From positions 1 through 57,735 of the forward strand of contig JAUMZL010000015.1 in assembly GCA_030528155.1 (NCBI GenBank): a DNA stretch of 57,735 nt, given 5' to 3'. Under the pieces are notes generated by a model. The model saw only the letters and a program-made list of their open reading frames with translations, searched no databases and was not told where the DNA came from. The number at the start of each line of letters is the position of its first letter. Positions within the stretch are counted from its first letter, which is position 1. Origin of the DNA: Aerococcus sp. (lineage in GTDB: Bacteria; Bacillota; Bacilli; Lactobacillales; Aerococcaceae). The position numbers were made by a program, and so were the translations under genes. Below are positions 41,569 to 50,560 of this stretch, piece after piece.

Positions 41569-41925
41569 TTAACGATGACGTTCTGCGATACGAGCAGCTT
41601 TCCCTTGACGGCTGCGTAGGTAGTACAATTTTGCACGACGAACCTTCCCGTAACGTTTTACTTCAATTTTAGCAACACGTGGGGTGTTGATTGGCCATGT
41701 CCGTTCAACACCGACACCGCTAGACATTTTACGAACGGTGAAGGTTTCGCTGATTCCTTGACCTTTACGTGCGATCACAACGCCTTCAAAAATCTGAATA
41801 CGTTCGCGGTCGCCTTCAACAACCTTTGCGTGTACACGTACAGTATCACCAGGACGGAAGTCTGGAATATCGCTGCGCAATTGTTCTGCTGTAATGTCGT
41901 CAATCAATTTTGGATTGTGACTCAT
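41569..41925 (-). CDS. rplS: 50S ribosomal protein L19
   Basis: A 118-residue protein at the 30S-50S interface. It is recognised by [20 protein letters not shown] at the N-terminal half (residues 21-40), [16 protein letters not shown] and the basic C-terminus with [23 protein letters not shown] precedes the ATG. In many Firmicutes rplS follows trmD; here it is about 6 kb away with its own promoter, leader and terminator, the opp operon lying between. Confidence 0.98.
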   Translation of the reverse strand: MSHNPKLIDDITAEQLRSDIPDFRPGDTVRVHAKVVEGDRERIQIFEGVVIARKGQGISETFTVRKMSSGVGVERTWPINTPRVAKIEVKRYGKVRRAKLYYLRSRQGKAARIAERHR

Positions 41926-41944
41926 GATTTTCTCTCCTTCTCAC

Positions 41945-41978
41945 TAATATTCTTGTCGCTCTCGACAGCGGAATATCG
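41945..41978 (-). promoter_or_regulatory. L19 leader hairpin
   Basis: In the rplS 5' UTR, TGTCG-AGAG-CGACA forms an inner hairpin and ATATTC/GAATAT an outer stem, separated by an internal loop (CGC opposite A). This agrees in place and type with the L19 leader element described in Firmicutes, thought to mediate control by L19; equivalence by consensus was not checked. Confidence 0.6.
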
Positions 41979-42006
41979 TGTTATTTGTGGCATACACCAC
42001 CCGAGC

Positions 42007-42035
42007 ATCATAACAAATCTCACTCAAACTGTAAA
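42007..42035 (-). promoter_or_regulatory. Promoter of rplS
   Basis: TTTACA (42030-42035), 17 bp and TATGAT (42007-42012) on the minus strand, about 80 bp before the L19 start. Confidence 0.75.
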
Positions 42036-42044
42036 GCCTGAAAA

Positions 42045-42080
42045 CTGAAAAAGTGAGAAGAGGGAAGCTCTCTTCCCCCC
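42045..42080 (-). terminator. Weak terminator after oppF
   Basis: GAAGAG and CTCTTC pair around a 7-base loop on the minus strand, then TCACTTTTTC. It is just past the oppF stop and overlaps the region just upstream of the rplS promoter. Confidence 0.5.
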
Positions 42081-42102
42081 AGTCGGTTGTCTTCATGACT
42101 AT

Positions 42103-42984
42103 CTATTTATCATCCAATCGCACCCAATGATCAACAGCAATTTCTTCCCAATGATACTGATCACTCAAAACGAAATCATTAGTCTCCACAGTCTCGTTCA
42201 ATTGCTCGCGCGCACGTTTTGGATCGAGTGGCAGTAAGGAAGCTAATAGCTGCTTGGTATAGGGATGGCGGGCATCCTCAAAAATAGATTCGGTATTCCC
42301 CACTTCAACAACTTGGCCTTGGTACATCACGGCAATTCGATCAGAAATACGACGCACGACGCCGAGATCATGAGAGATAAAGAGATAACTCAACGCCATA
42401 GTGGTTTGAATCTCTTCCAATAAGTCTAAAATTTGTGCTTGGATCGATACATCCAAGGCAGAGGTCGGCTCATCCAAAACAATAAAGTCTGGCGAACTCA
42501 CAATCGCTCGTGCTATTCCAATCCGTTGGCGTTGCCCTCCGCTGAAAGCTTTGGGACGTTTCGCTTGTTCACTAGCTGGAATCCCCACTTTTGTTAAAAT
42601 CTCTCGTGCTTTTTGCTCCCGTTCTCGGCGAGGCAAGTGCTGAATAGGTTCCATCACAATTTGGAGCGCCGTGAGATAAGGATTAAGTGAGGAGTAAGGA
42701 TCTTGGAAGACCACCTGAAAGGCCTCTTCGTTGGTTTTAGCTGTCATTTCTTTACCATTGACGAGTACTTCACCTTCATCTAATGGCATTAAATTTAAGA
42801 TAGCACGTCCGAGGGTTGTTTTTCCCGAGCCAGATTCTCCAACCAAGCCAAGCGTTTCTCCGTGGTTGATCGTTAAGTTTACTTCTTTTAATGCTGCTAC
42901 GGTCGTCTCATTCCCCTGCATATCACGTTGGGTGTAGCGTTTTGACGCATTTTTCACTTCAATATAAGGTGTCATATTAGGCAT
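42103..42984 (-). CDS. oppF: Oligopeptide ABC transporter ATPase OppF
   Basis: The second ATPase of the peptide importer, 293 residues. It has Walker A GESGSGKTTLG, the ABC signature FSGGQRQRIGIARA, Walker B IVLDEPTSALD and the C-terminal Opp/Dpp extension with HPYTKQLLASLLP. The ATG at 42984 has GGAGGAG seven bases upstream and overlaps the oppD stop by 8 bp (ATGCCTAA). The frame runs 22 codons further up inside oppD. Confidence 0.95.
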   Translation of the reverse strand: MPNMTPYIEVKNASKRYTQRDMQGNETTVAALKEVNLTINHGETLGLVGESGSGKTTLGRAILNLMPLDEGEVLVNGKEMTAKTNEEAFQVVFQDPYSSLNPYLTALQIVMEPIQHLPRREREQKAREILTKVGIPASEQAKRPKAFSGGQRQRIGIARAIVSSPDFIVLDEPTSALDVSIQAQILDLLEEIQTTMALSYLFISHDLGVVRRISDRIAVMYQGQVVEVGNTESIFEDARHPYTKQLLASLLPLDPKRAREQLNETVETNDFVLSDQYHWEEIAVDHWVRLDDK

Positions 42985-43777
42985 GCCAATTCTCCTCCTC
43001 CCGTGAGCGCCCCAAATCAGCCGCTGCGAGTAATTGTTTCGTGTAGTCATGCTCTGGATGTTCGAATAATTCTTCCGTTGTATTACGCTCTATGATTTTT
43101 CCTTGATACATGACAGCCACGCGATCACTCATGCCGGCAATCACGCCAAAGTCATGGGACACAATCACCAGTGTGAGTGCCTGTTCCAGTTGCAAGCGGC
43201 GCATTAATTGCAGAATTTGCTTCTGAATAGTCACATCGAGTGCAGTGGTCGGTTCATCGGCAATTAGAAGTTTCGAATTAGTAAGAAGGGCCATCCCAAT
43301 CATCACACGTTGCCGCATCCCACCTGAAAGTTCGTGTGGGTATTGCGAGAGTACCTTTTCTGGGTTAGGAATTCCCACCCGTGTAAGCATCGCTACGGCT
43401 TGCTGTTCGATTTCTTCCGGTACTTGTGTTTGAAAACGTTCAATGACTTCACTGAGATGTTCGCCAATAGTAAAGACCGGATCCAGTGAGGTCATCGGGT
43501 CTTGAAAAATCATCGTGAATGGTAAGGTCGTCGGATCAACCACTGGCTGTCCTGAAACGGTAAAGCGAGACATTGAAACCTCTAAATTTTGGGGCAACAA
43601 TCCCATCAAAGCTTTCATCGTCAAACTCTTTCCACTTCCCGATTCCCCAATTAAGCCTAACACTTCGCCTTGATCAATGGTTAAATCCACATGATCAACC
43701 AGGACTTTGCTGGTGCCATTAGGTTGTGGCTCTTCAATGGTTAATCCTTCAACAGTGATCCAATGTGTGGCAGTCAT
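42977..43777 (-). CDS. oppD: Oligopeptide ABC transporter ATPase OppD
   Basis: First ATPase of the importer, 266 residues, shorter than the usual 320-350: the region after HPEHDYTKQLLAA ends soon, so most of the usual C-terminal cysteine-containing extension of OppD is missing. Walker A GESGSGKSLTM, signature LSGGMRQRVMIGMA and Walker B LIADEPTTALD are intact. It begins 2 bp after oppC. Confidence 0.93.
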   Translation of the reverse strand: MTATHWITVEGLTIEEPQPNGTSKVLVDHVDLTIDQGEVLGLIGESGSGKSLTMKALMGLLPQNLEVSMSRFTVSGQPVVDPTTLPFTMIFQDPMTSLDPVFTIGEHLSEVIERFQTQVPEEIEQQAVAMLTRVGIPNPEKVLSQYPHELSGGMRQRVMIGMALLTNSKLLIADEPTTALDVTIQKQILQLMRRLQLEQALTLVIVSHDFGVIAGMSDRVAVMYQGKIIERNTTEELFEHPEHDYTKQLLAAADLGRSREEENWHA

Positions 43778-43779
43778 GA

Positions 43780-44601
43780 CTAAACCTCTTTTCCAATACG
43801 TTGTTGAATGCCGTTGCCAATACGATTAAAGGCAAAGATTGTCAGCATAATGAATAATCCCGGTAGAATCGCCATGTATGGGGAACTTTGCAAATGGCGT
43901 TGCGCATCTTGCAATAAGCTCCCCCATGAGGCCATTGGTTTTTGAATCCCTAATCCTAGGAAGCTCAATGCCGATTCGGTCATAATCGCTGCCGCTAAGT
44001 TATTCGTAGCGGCAACAATCAGCAAAGGTAAAATTGCTGGAAGAATATGCCGCCCAATGATCGTAATGGCGGATGCCTTAATGAAGCGAGCATAGGTCAC
44101 ATAATCATTCGTTTTTACGCTCATGGCCTGTCCTCGAATCATACGAGCCGTATCCATCCAGGAAAAAGCACCAATAACAATGACGACAGTGGATAACCCT
44201 GGCGTCAAGAAGACGTTCAATACAATGACTAAAACGAGCCAAGGAATGGAGGAGAGCACGTCAACAAAGCGCATGAGAATGGTGTCCACGATACCACCGA
44301 AATAAGCAGCGGATAAGCCGACGATCAGACCAATGAGTGTAGAAGCTAACATAGCTAATACCCCCACAAGAAGTGAAACTCGCCCGCCGTAGAGTACGCG
44401 CATGAAGTAATCCCGCCCCACCTCATCTGTTCCGAAGAGGTGTACGGCTGATGGGGCTTGCGACAAGGCATTGACATCCGTTTGATTAGGATCAATCGGT
44501 AATAATGGAGCAATTAAACTTGCACCGACAACCAACACCAAGAAAATGATGGCAATAATATTTAATTTTGAACGAAAAAAGTCTTTAAAGAATGCGCTCA
44601 T
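43780..44601 (-). CDS. oppC: Oligopeptide ABC transporter permease OppC
   Basis: A 273-residue inner permease with an N-terminal membrane segment (IIAIIFLVLVVGASLIAPLL), the OppC N-terminal domain landmark LFGTDEVGRDYFMRVLYGGR, and a permease domain with five more helices and the EAA loop around ASAITIIGRHILPAILP. It overlaps oppB by 4 bp. Confidence 0.95.
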   Translation of the reverse strand: MSAFFKDFFRSKLNIIAIIFLVLVVGASLIAPLLPIDPNQTDVNALSQAPSAVHLFGTDEVGRDYFMRVLYGGRVSLLVGVLAMLASTLIGLIVGLSAAYFGGIVDTILMRFVDVLSSIPWLVLVIVLNVFLTPGLSTVVIVIGAFSWMDTARMIRGQAMSVKTNDYVTYARFIKASAITIIGRHILPAILPLLIVAATNNLAAAIMTESALSFLGLGIQKPMASWGSLLQDAQRHLQSSPYMAILPGLFIMLTIFAFNRIGNGIQQRIGKEV

Positions 44602-45554
44602 TTCATCTCGCCTCCAATGCGTGGGTCCACCACCGTATAGAGAATATCGGCCAAAAGATTACCGATAATAACAGTAATTGCGGTAATCAGCAAGATCGCC
44701 ATGATCACGGGATAATCCAAAGCCGTCGTTGCTGACATCAAGTAAGGCCCAACGCCCGGCCAAGCAAAGATCGTTTCTGTGATCATCGCTCCAGTTACCA
44801 GTACTGGCAGATCGAGACCAATCCGCGTCACGATGGGGATCATGATATTCTTAGCCACGTGTTTCCAAAGAATCGTATGTTCACTTGCTTTGAAAGCGCG
44901 TTGTACTAATACGTAATCTTTATCCATTTGGTCCAATGCCATGGAACGTACATAGCGCGTCAAGCTTGGGAAGAAGTTGAACGTTAGCGTCAAATACGGC
45001 AAGAAGAGATGATGCAGGTAGTCCCAGGTAGAGCCTTCCTGACCAATATCATGCATACCTAGAATAGGAAAGAGATCGAAATAGTAACCGAAAACATAAA
45101 TCAACAATAGCGCAAACCAGAAAGTAGGGGTTGCCATTGTCAAGGATGCTAAGGCATCAATGAAGCTGTCGAGACGTCCGCCTTTATGTTTAGCTGACAG
45201 TAATCCTAACCAAATAGCAATCCCCATAGCGGTCAAGTAGGCTGGTAACACTAACATGATGGTGCGGGGGATCCGCATGGCGAGTTGTTCAGAGATCAAG
45301 GCATTATTGACAAGTGAACGCCCAAAGTCTCCTGTTAACACATGCTTCAGCCAACTAAAGTAGCGCACGATAAAAGGTAAATTCAAACCATTCTGTTCCT
45401 TGATGATTTCAATCTGCTCGGTGGACATATTTGGTGTCACTAACGAGTCAATCACGTCATAAGGTGCCAACTCAATCAACCCGAAGACGATGAATGAAAT
45501 TAACACTAATAGCGGGATAGCTTGTAATAGGCGTTTAATAATATATTTTTTCAT
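44598..45554 (-). CDS. oppB: Oligopeptide ABC transporter permease OppB
   Basis: A 318-residue permease with six membrane helices, beginning IIKRLLQAIPLLVLISFIVF as usual for OppB/DppB. The EAA loop lies near FKASEHTILWKHVAKNIMIP and ends GGEMK. It is 23 bp after oppA. Confidence 0.95.
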   Translation of the reverse strand: MKKYIIKRLLQAIPLLVLISFIVFGLIELAPYDVIDSLVTPNMSTEQIEIIKEQNGLNLPFIVRYFSWLKHVLTGDFGRSLVNNALISEQLAMRIPRTIMLVLPAYLTAMGIAIWLGLLSAKHKGGRLDSFIDALASLTMATPTFWFALLLIYVFGYYFDLFPILGMHDIGQEGSTWDYLHHLFLPYLTLTFNFFPSLTRYVRSMALDQMDKDYVLVQRAFKASEHTILWKHVAKNIMIPIVTRIGLDLPVLVTGAMITETIFAWPGVGPYLMSATTALDYPVIMAILLITAITVIIGNLLADILYTVVDPRIGGEMK

Positions 45555-45577
45555 CTTTGTTTCCTCCCTTCAGGCGG

Positions 45578-47158
45578 CTATTCGATCTTGAGTTTTGACC
45601 AGTCTTCGAGCGTGTAAATAGAAATCAATTTACCTTCGTCAATGCCACTCACCCGTTTATTCACGGCGAGGACCTTTTTATTGTCAACAATTGGATAAAT
45701 AAAAGCATCATCCACCAATTGGCGTTGCAGTTCATCATAAATCTCATGGCGTTTCTGATTATTCAATTCCACCGCCCCAATATCGAAGAGATGGTCTGTT
45801 CCTTCGTCATAGTGTTTGAAATAATTCGCAGAACCTGTCGAGTGGAAGAGGAAACGGTACAAGTCTGGATCATCTCCCATGATGTAACCATTTAAGAACA
45901 TGCTGTATTTTTTAGAATTCGGATCACGCATTTCAGTGGAAATTTCTGTTCCATCGCCACCAATTAACTGCAGATCCACCCCAATAGCTTGCAGCTGCTG
46001 TTGGATAAAGGTAGCCTGAATGGCCTGTGCAGGATCAGAAGCGGCGTATGCTAATTTCAGATGTAAATCAGTAACCCCTGCTTCCTGCAAAAGTTGTTTT
46101 GCTTTTTCCGGATCGGTTTGGTAATGTTCCACGTCTTCCGTCACAAAGGAGTTTTGCGGTGGTAAGACTGAATACGGCGTTTGATAGAACTGTTTATCGA
46201 GATACGCCGCTTTATTCATGTCATCTTTATTTAAAGCATAGAACAAGGCTTGACGCACTTTTTTATTTTCCAATCCTGGATAACGTGTGTTCAATCCTAA
46301 ATAGCCAATGCGGTTTTCACTGTAAGGATGAATTGTTAATGGTGCACTCTCCAGATCTTTAATATCCGTTGGTAACACCATACCCGCGTCCACTTCGCCT
46401 TTTTGCAGGGCGACTTTCATTGTATTTTGGTTACTGATGATGCGCAGGGTAATTTCATCAATGTTCGGTTCGCCCCCGTAGTAGGTAGGATTTTTCTTGA
46501 AACGTAAGTACTCGCCTCGTTTATATTCCATCAACTGGTAAGGCCCTGTACCGACTGCTTTAGCGTTTAATTCCTTCACTGATAGATCTGGCTCATTCTG
46601 ATAAATATGTTTCGGCATAATGTAAATCTCTGTCGCCACATTATTCACCGCTGCTGCTGATGGTTCAGGGAGATGGAAGGCCACCGTATAGTCATCCACT
46701 TTAGAAATAGTGATCGGTTTGTCGCCAATCCACAGATTATCCGCATTCCCATTTTCTTTCTTTGCTTTTTCAGTATAGGTAAAAACCACATCATCAGCGG
46801 TAAAAGGTACGCCATCTGACCATTGGACATCATCACGCAATTTCACAGTCAACGTCTTACCATCGGATGACACCGTCATATTGGTAGCTAATTCATTCTT
46901 ATGCGTCCCGTCATTCTCAATCCGAATCAATGGTGAATAAACCATATTGGTCACTGTTAGTCCCCATCGATCAGATGTATTGATCGGATTTAGTGATTCC
47001 GGATCGCCATCGATCGCATAGGTTAATTGCTCGTTTCGCGGGGCTGTACTCGTTCCCACAGCACTTTGACTCGTCTGATGTTCCCAAACCAGCAAAAGTG
47101 CGAATATCACGAGTATGAGGGTGCCTCCGATCCACCATCTGTTCCTTCTTCTCTTCAT
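45578..47158 (-). CDS. oppA: Peptide-binding protein OppA-like (SBP family 5), without lipobox
   Basis: A 526-residue extracytoplasmic solute-binding protein of family 5, which captures peptides for OppBCDF. The family start ESLNPINTSDRWGLTVTNM and the typical DDVVFTYTEK and VGTGPYQLMEYKRGEYL are present. The N-terminus is a Lys/Arg-rich segment and one hydrophobic helix (WWIGGTLILVIFALLLVW) with no Cys in or after it, so no lipoprotein signal; it is either anchored by that helix or secreted. The ATG at 47158 has GGAGG six bases upstream. First gene of the T-box-controlled operon. Confidence 0.93.
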   Translation of the reverse strand: MKRRRNRWWIGGTLILVIFALLLVWEHQTSQSAVGTSTAPRNEQLTYAIDGDPESLNPINTSDRWGLTVTNMVYSPLIRIENDGTHKNELATNMTVSSDGKTLTVKLRDDVQWSDGVPFTADDVVFTYTEKAKKENGNADNLWIGDKPITISKVDDYTVAFHLPEPSAAAVNNVATEIYIMPKHIYQNEPDLSVKELNAKAVGTGPYQLMEYKRGEYLRFKKNPTYYGGEPNIDEITLRIISNQNTMKVALQKGEVDAGMVLPTDIKDLESAPLTIHPYSENRIGYLGLNTRYPGLENKKVRQALFYALNKDDMNKAAYLDKQFYQTPYSVLPPQNSFVTEDVEHYQTDPEKAKQLLQEAGVTDLHLKLAYAASDPAQAIQATFIQQQLQAIGVDLQLIGGDGTEISTEMRDPNSKKYSMFLNGYIMGDDPDLYRFLFHSTGSANYFKHYDEGTDHLFDIGAVELNNQKRHEIYDELQRQLVDDAFIYPIVDNKKVLAVNKRVSGIDEGKLISIYTLEDWSKLKIE

Positions 47159-47249
47159 CATTATCCTCCCATGCTGACTCTATACATTTCTGCTCATAAT
47201 GAGCATGCGTCACACTGCCTACAACTCACCCCATCCTTACATCTGAGCA

Positions 47250-47545
47250 TAAAAAAAGCCTTATTGTTTTATCCACTGTAGATAAAACAATAAGGACGAA
47301 ATAATTCCGTGTTTCCACCTTACTTGTAGTGACTCCTATCACTACCACTCTAAAGGTCCAAAAATGAACCTCTGTCCGGTAACGAGGACAAAGCGACAAT
47401 TCAGGCGTGAACCCAATTGCTGAAAGCTCCGAGCGCAACTTCATTAACTTAAGCATGATCTCTTTCCACCGACCCGAGACTCTCTGGCATGTGCCGTTAA
47501 CTACTCTACTCTTCAACGCATTGATTGGATGATTTATAGTTAACG
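47250..47545 (-). promoter_or_regulatory. T-box riboswitch of the opp operon (probably Cys)
   Basis: The minus-strand leader has the T-box motif AAGGTGGAAACACGG (47307-47321), an antiterminator closed by TAAGG/CCTTA, and a competing terminator, CCTTATTGTTTTATC and its complement (47259-47295), followed by TTTTTTT. Stem I shows AGAGAG, a TCTC/GAGA terminal stem and GTTAAC/GTTAAT flanking a specifier region GAAGTTGCGCTC. The TGGA bulge calls for a tRNA with discriminator U, as in tRNA-Cys, and TGC (Cys) lies in the specifier region; TTG (Leu) would be the other reading but fits TGGA poorly. High uncharged tRNA should allow transcription of the peptide importer. Confidence 0.85.
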
Positions 47546-47547
47546 TT

Positions 47548-47575
47548 AGTATAGCACTCCTCTTTTCGCTGTCAA
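47548..47575 (-). promoter_or_regulatory. Promoter of the T-box/opp operon
   Basis: A perfect TTGACA (47570-47575), 16 bp and TATACT (47548-47553) on the minus strand; transcription should start near 47541. Confidence 0.8.
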
Positions 47576-47636
47576 TAAATAAGTAGAGTAACCCGAAAAT
47601 ATTTTGACATTGGCGGTATCTCATGCAATGTAGCTA

Positions 47637-48392
47637 TCACTCATTGGATTGCCACTGCTCGATCCAGTATGTCTGCTGCTCTGAGAGAGAATAGCTCGCT
47701 AATAAATCAGGGCGACGCTCATAGGTCCGTTTGAGTGCCTGCTCAGCACGCCACTCTGCGATTTTCTGATGATTCCCACTCAATAGCACATCTGGCACCG
47801 TCATTCCGTTGAATTCCTGGGGGCGTGTATACTGTGGGTATTCCAGCAGTCCCGCTGAGAAAGATTCGGTTTCTACAGATTCATGATTACCGACCGCTTC
47901 ATGGAGTAGGCGTACAGTGCTATCAATGACACACATCGCCCCGAGTTCCCCACCTGTTAAAATGAAATCTCCCAATGAAATTTCATCTGTGACATATTCA
48001 CGAATTCGTTCGTCATACCCCTCATAATGGCCACAGATAAAGATTAGCTGTTCTTCTTGGCTAAGCGCTTCTGCTTTTTGTTGGGTGAAAGTTTCCCCCG
48101 CTGGATCCATTAGAATCACCCGCGTATTCTTTGGCCGTTCATTTCGATCTTTGGCTACTAACCGCTCATCGATTGCTTTGAGCTGGCGATAGATTGGGCC
48201 CACTTGCAATAGCATCCCTGCACCCCCACCAAATGGGTAATCATCCACATGGCCATGCTTATTTTCAGCATACGCACGGAAATCGTGGACAGCGATTTTT
48301 GCGACTCCTTTTTCTTGGGCTTTGCCAATAATCGATAACGTCATCGGCCCAGTAAACATTTCCGGAAATAAGCTTAAGACATCGATTTTCAT
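47637..48392 (-). CDS. trmD: tRNA (guanine-N1)-methyltransferase TrmD
   Basis: Makes m1G37 in tRNA to prevent frameshifting. The 251-residue SPOUT enzyme has [13 protein letters not shown] at the start, [32 protein letters not shown] and [16 protein letters not shown], the trefoil-knot cofactor site. Its ATG overlaps the rimM stop by 4 bp (ATGA). A short hairpin (ACATTG/CAATGT, 47602-47631) after the stop may be a weak terminator. Confidence 0.98.
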   Translation of the reverse strand: MKIDVLSLFPEMFTGPMTLSIIGKAQEKGVAKIAVHDFRAYAENKHGHVDDYPFGGGAGMLLQVGPIYRQLKAIDERLVAKDRNERPKNTRVILMDPAGETFTQQKAEALSQEEQLIFICGHYEGYDERIREYVTDEISLGDFILTGGELGAMCVIDSTVRLLHEAVGNHESVETESFSAGLLEYPQYTRPQEFNGMTVPDVLLSGNHQKIAEWRAEQALKRTYERRPDLLASYSLSEQQTYWIEQWQSNE

Positions 48393-48913
48393 TCGTCCAT
48401 CAGCCCTTCCAGCAATTCAATCACTACGCACTGTGCAGATAGGTCCACTTGCTTCACCACATCTTGAATGACCGGCAATAACAATTCCTTACCATTGTCC
48501 TTGCGCTGAACAACCCACACATCGTTAGCGCCCAATGCCATAATCGAGCGGATTGTGCCAATTTCTCGCTCCGCAGTATCGTACACCGACAGGCCAATGA
48601 TATCGTCATAATAAAATGTATCTGCTTCTAAGTCATCCTGGCGATTTTCTTCCGTTACCTGAAGCGTCATCCCCTTGAATGACTCCACATCATTAATGTG
48701 ATCCAATCCCTTAAAGTGGACAATGTCGAAATTTTTCTGCTTACGATGCCGATCGATCTCTACCACTTTCACAGCCTGCTTTTGATCGAAAATCGTGAGT
48801 TGACTGCCCACTTTGAAACGCTCTTCAGGGAAATCCGTCTGACTCAATACTCGCAACTCCCCCTTGAGGCCTTGCGTGTTCACAATTTTGCCAACTAAAT
48901 AAAAGGTAGTCAT
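48389..48913 (-). CDS. rimM: Ribosome maturation factor RimM
   Basis: A 174-residue 16S rRNA maturation factor that binds S19 in the 30S head. N-terminal domain starts [19 protein letters not shown]; the C-terminal PRC-barrel has [13 protein letters not shown] and [16 protein letters not shown]. Co-translated with trmD. Confidence 0.97.
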   Translation of the reverse strand: MTTFYLVGKIVNTQGLKGELRVLSQTDFPEERFKVGSQLTIFDQKQAVKVVEIDRHRKQKNFDIVHFKGLDHINDVESFKGMTLQVTEENRQDDLEADTFYYDDIIGLSVYDTAEREIGTIRSIMALGANDVWVVQRKDNGKELLLPVIQDVVKQVDLSAQCVVIELLEGLMDE

Positions 48914-48995
48914 CCTCTGCTCCTCTCATTCCTGTCTTCTCTCTGCTTCATTTAGATATTATTCACTCGAAGCTCACCAAATTAGGGCATGATAA

Positions 48996-49040
48996 CAAAA
49001 ATAGGGCAGCGCATCATCACATACACTCCCCTATTGCCCT
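48996..49040 (-). terminator. Terminator between rpsP-khpA and rimM-trmD
   Basis: AGGGCA and TGCCCT pair as the base of a longer imperfect hairpin on the minus strand, followed by ATTTTTGTT. It splits the usual rpsP-khpA-rimM-trmD operon. Confidence 0.65.
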
Positions 49041-49084
49041 GATGCTATTCAATTCTAGCAAAAGCTCGGATTAAACAGCGAAAA

Positions 49085-49330
49085 TTATTTACCATCTTCA
49101 ATAATGAGCCGTACACGACGATGCCCTTCAACGCGAACGCTGTAGAGAATCGTCCGAATCGCATTGGCAATGCGACCATTCTTACCGATGACACGCCCAA
49201 CATCACTTGGATCGAGATAAAGATGATATTCCAAGAATTCATCACCATCTTCGATCTGAATGCGAATGGTTTCTGGGTGCATAACCAGCGGCTTCACGAT
49301 CGATAGTAACAGATCTTCAATATTTGGCAT
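49085..49330 (-). CDS. khpA: KH-domain RNA-binding protein KhpA (YlqC)
   Basis: An 81-residue single-KH-domain RNA-binding protein with the GXXG loop in GRVIGKNGRIANA. In pneumococcus and relatives KhpA partners KhpB (Jag/EloR) and affects cell elongation. The ATG at 49330 has AGGTG upstream and a GTG three codons before is the alternative. It is 12 bp after rpsP. Confidence 0.95.
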   Translation of the reverse strand: MPNIEDLLLSIVKPLVMHPETIRIQIEDGDEFLEYHLYLDPSDVGRVIGKNGRIANAIRTILYSVRVEGHRRVRLIIEDGK

Positions 49331-49342
49331 TAGATTCACCTA

Positions 49343-49618
49343 TTACTTGTCGGACAATTTCCATTCATGTAACTGTTTCATCACACCGTGTTTAGATAAG
49401 ATGTCGCGAACAGTATCAGTTGGTTGTGCCCCTTTTTGTAACCATTCCAAAGCTAATGCTTCGTCTAATTCAACGGTTTCTGGGTCGGTCGTTGGGTTGT
49501 AAGTCCCCACGTTTTCGATGATACGGCCGTCACGTGGTGAACGTGCATCAGCAACAACGATACGGTAGAATGGGTTACGTTTTGAACCCATGCGTTTTAA
49601 GCGTAATTTAACTGCCAT
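49343..49618 (-). CDS. rpsP: 30S ribosomal protein S16
   Basis: A 91-residue 30S protein with the typical start [20 protein letters not shown] and the motif [25 protein letters not shown] precedes the ATG; the open frame extends further without sense. First gene of rpsP-khpA. Confidence 0.98.
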   Translation of the reverse strand: MAVKLRLKRMGSKRNPFYRIVVADARSPRDGRIIENVGTYNPTTDPETVELDEALALEWLQKGAQPTDTVRDILSKHGVMKQLHEWKLSDK

Positions 49619-49701
49619 AGTAATTTTTCCTCCTAGTTGATGCCACGGCCCGGCACTCATTAAGCCTGTGCTCAAGCGTGGTCGTTTTATTCACGGGTCT
49701 A

Positions 49702-49730
49702 AGCATAACAAGAAATCGCAGCGGTGTAAA
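49702..49730 (-). promoter_or_regulatory. Promoter of rpsP-khpA
   Basis: TTTACA (49725-49730), 17 bp and TATGCT (49702-49707) on the minus strand, about 85 bp before the S16 start. Confidence 0.75.
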
Positions 49731-49748
49731 GTGTTTTTTCTTTACACC
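49723..49748. repeat. Inverted repeat over the rpsP -35 box
   Basis: GGTGTAAAG and CTTTACACC are separated by 8 bases; the second arm contains the -35 TTTACA. It has no T-tract, so it is more like an operator than a terminator. Confidence 0.5.
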
Positions 49749-49790
49749 GTACTTTTCTTGAAGAGTGGCAGGTAATGGCTTATTTCTATG

Positions 49791-49827
49791 CAAAAAAGAG
49801 ATCACTAATTAAGATAGCGATCTCTTC
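49791..49827 (-). terminator. Terminator of the nfeD-floA operon
   Basis: AAGAGATC and GATCTCTT with a partly paired AT-rich interior on the minus strand, followed by TTTTG. Confidence 0.75.
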
Positions 49828-49873
49828 CAGCCATTTCTATTCAACTCATCGCACGTTATCTACGCCATGTTAT

Positions 49874-50560
49874 TCAGTATTTTCGCTCCAGCAATGTGGC
49901 TAATTTTATACCAGTGCGCAATTGCTCATGCGTTAAGGTCTTTCTTTTAGCCATTTTGTCAAGCCGCTCTACTTCTAACGGTGGATGAACGGTTAAATCC
50001 GCAAACGTCTTTTCAATTTCACGATCGAGATACGCCGTAAAGTCCTGCTGTTGTGCGGTGAAATTAGCCGCTATTTTATCATTTGCTTTGCCTTGCTTAT
50101 GATTATTCACAGAGCGTGTAGCAGTAGACGTTAGGCCATCTAGCCCTGTTCCTTCCACACTCCCCATGCCTTCTAGTGATATTCCATCAGCAGTGATAGA
50201 CGCGCCTTCTTGAGATAGACTTTCCCCTTCCATGCTGGCTGATCCTTCTTCAGGTGATCCAATTCCCTCTCCGCTCCTATCTTCTGCATAGGTATTCATA
50301 GTTGCACTTGAAGTGGACGTATCCTCTTCATCCGCATACTGTTCCAATTTCGCCATCAATTGATCAAACCAGGACGCGCTTTTATGTGCTTTTGAACGCT
50401 TTGTCTTCGTTTTATTTTCCACCGTCGCTTCTTTTTGAGCTTGCAGGCGGGCTTTCTCTACTAAAATTCGCTGCTCTGCGCGCTTTTTAGCCAACTTTTC
50501 GGCGATTTCTCGCTGTTGTTTCACCCAAAGACCAGCTTTTTTATTTTTCTTATTCGTCAT
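49874..50560 (-). CDS. Hypothetical protein with Gly/Ser/Glu repeat region in the floA operon
   Basis: A 228-residue protein I do not recognise. The first 60 residues are Lys/Arg/Gln-rich helix ([18 protein letters not shown]), followed by an acidic, low-complexity stretch (about 95-145) with loosely repeated EG-S/G-xx units such as [16 protein letters not shown], then a helical C-terminal domain ([18 protein letters not shown] and [18 protein letters not shown]). No membrane segment. The ATG overlaps the floA stop by 11 bp, so expression is coupled to the flotillin; a membrane-microdomain partner is possible but unproven. Confidence 0.8.
   Translation of the reverse strand: MTNKKNKKAGLWVKQQREIAEKLAKKRAEQRILVEKARLQAQKEATVENKTKTKRSKAHKSASWFDQLMAKLEQYADEEDTSTSSATMNTYAEDRSGEGIGSPEEGSASMEGESLSQEGASITADGISLEGMGSVEGTGLDGLTSTATRSVNNHKQGKANDKIAANFTAQQQDFTAYLDREIEKTFADLTVHPPLEVERLDKMAKRKTLTHEQLRTGIKLATLLERKY

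Noticed and set aside
47226-47624. A 132-codon minus-strand frame over the opp leader
   Set aside because: It lies on the T-box RNA and promoter; the sequence is explained by RNA structure.
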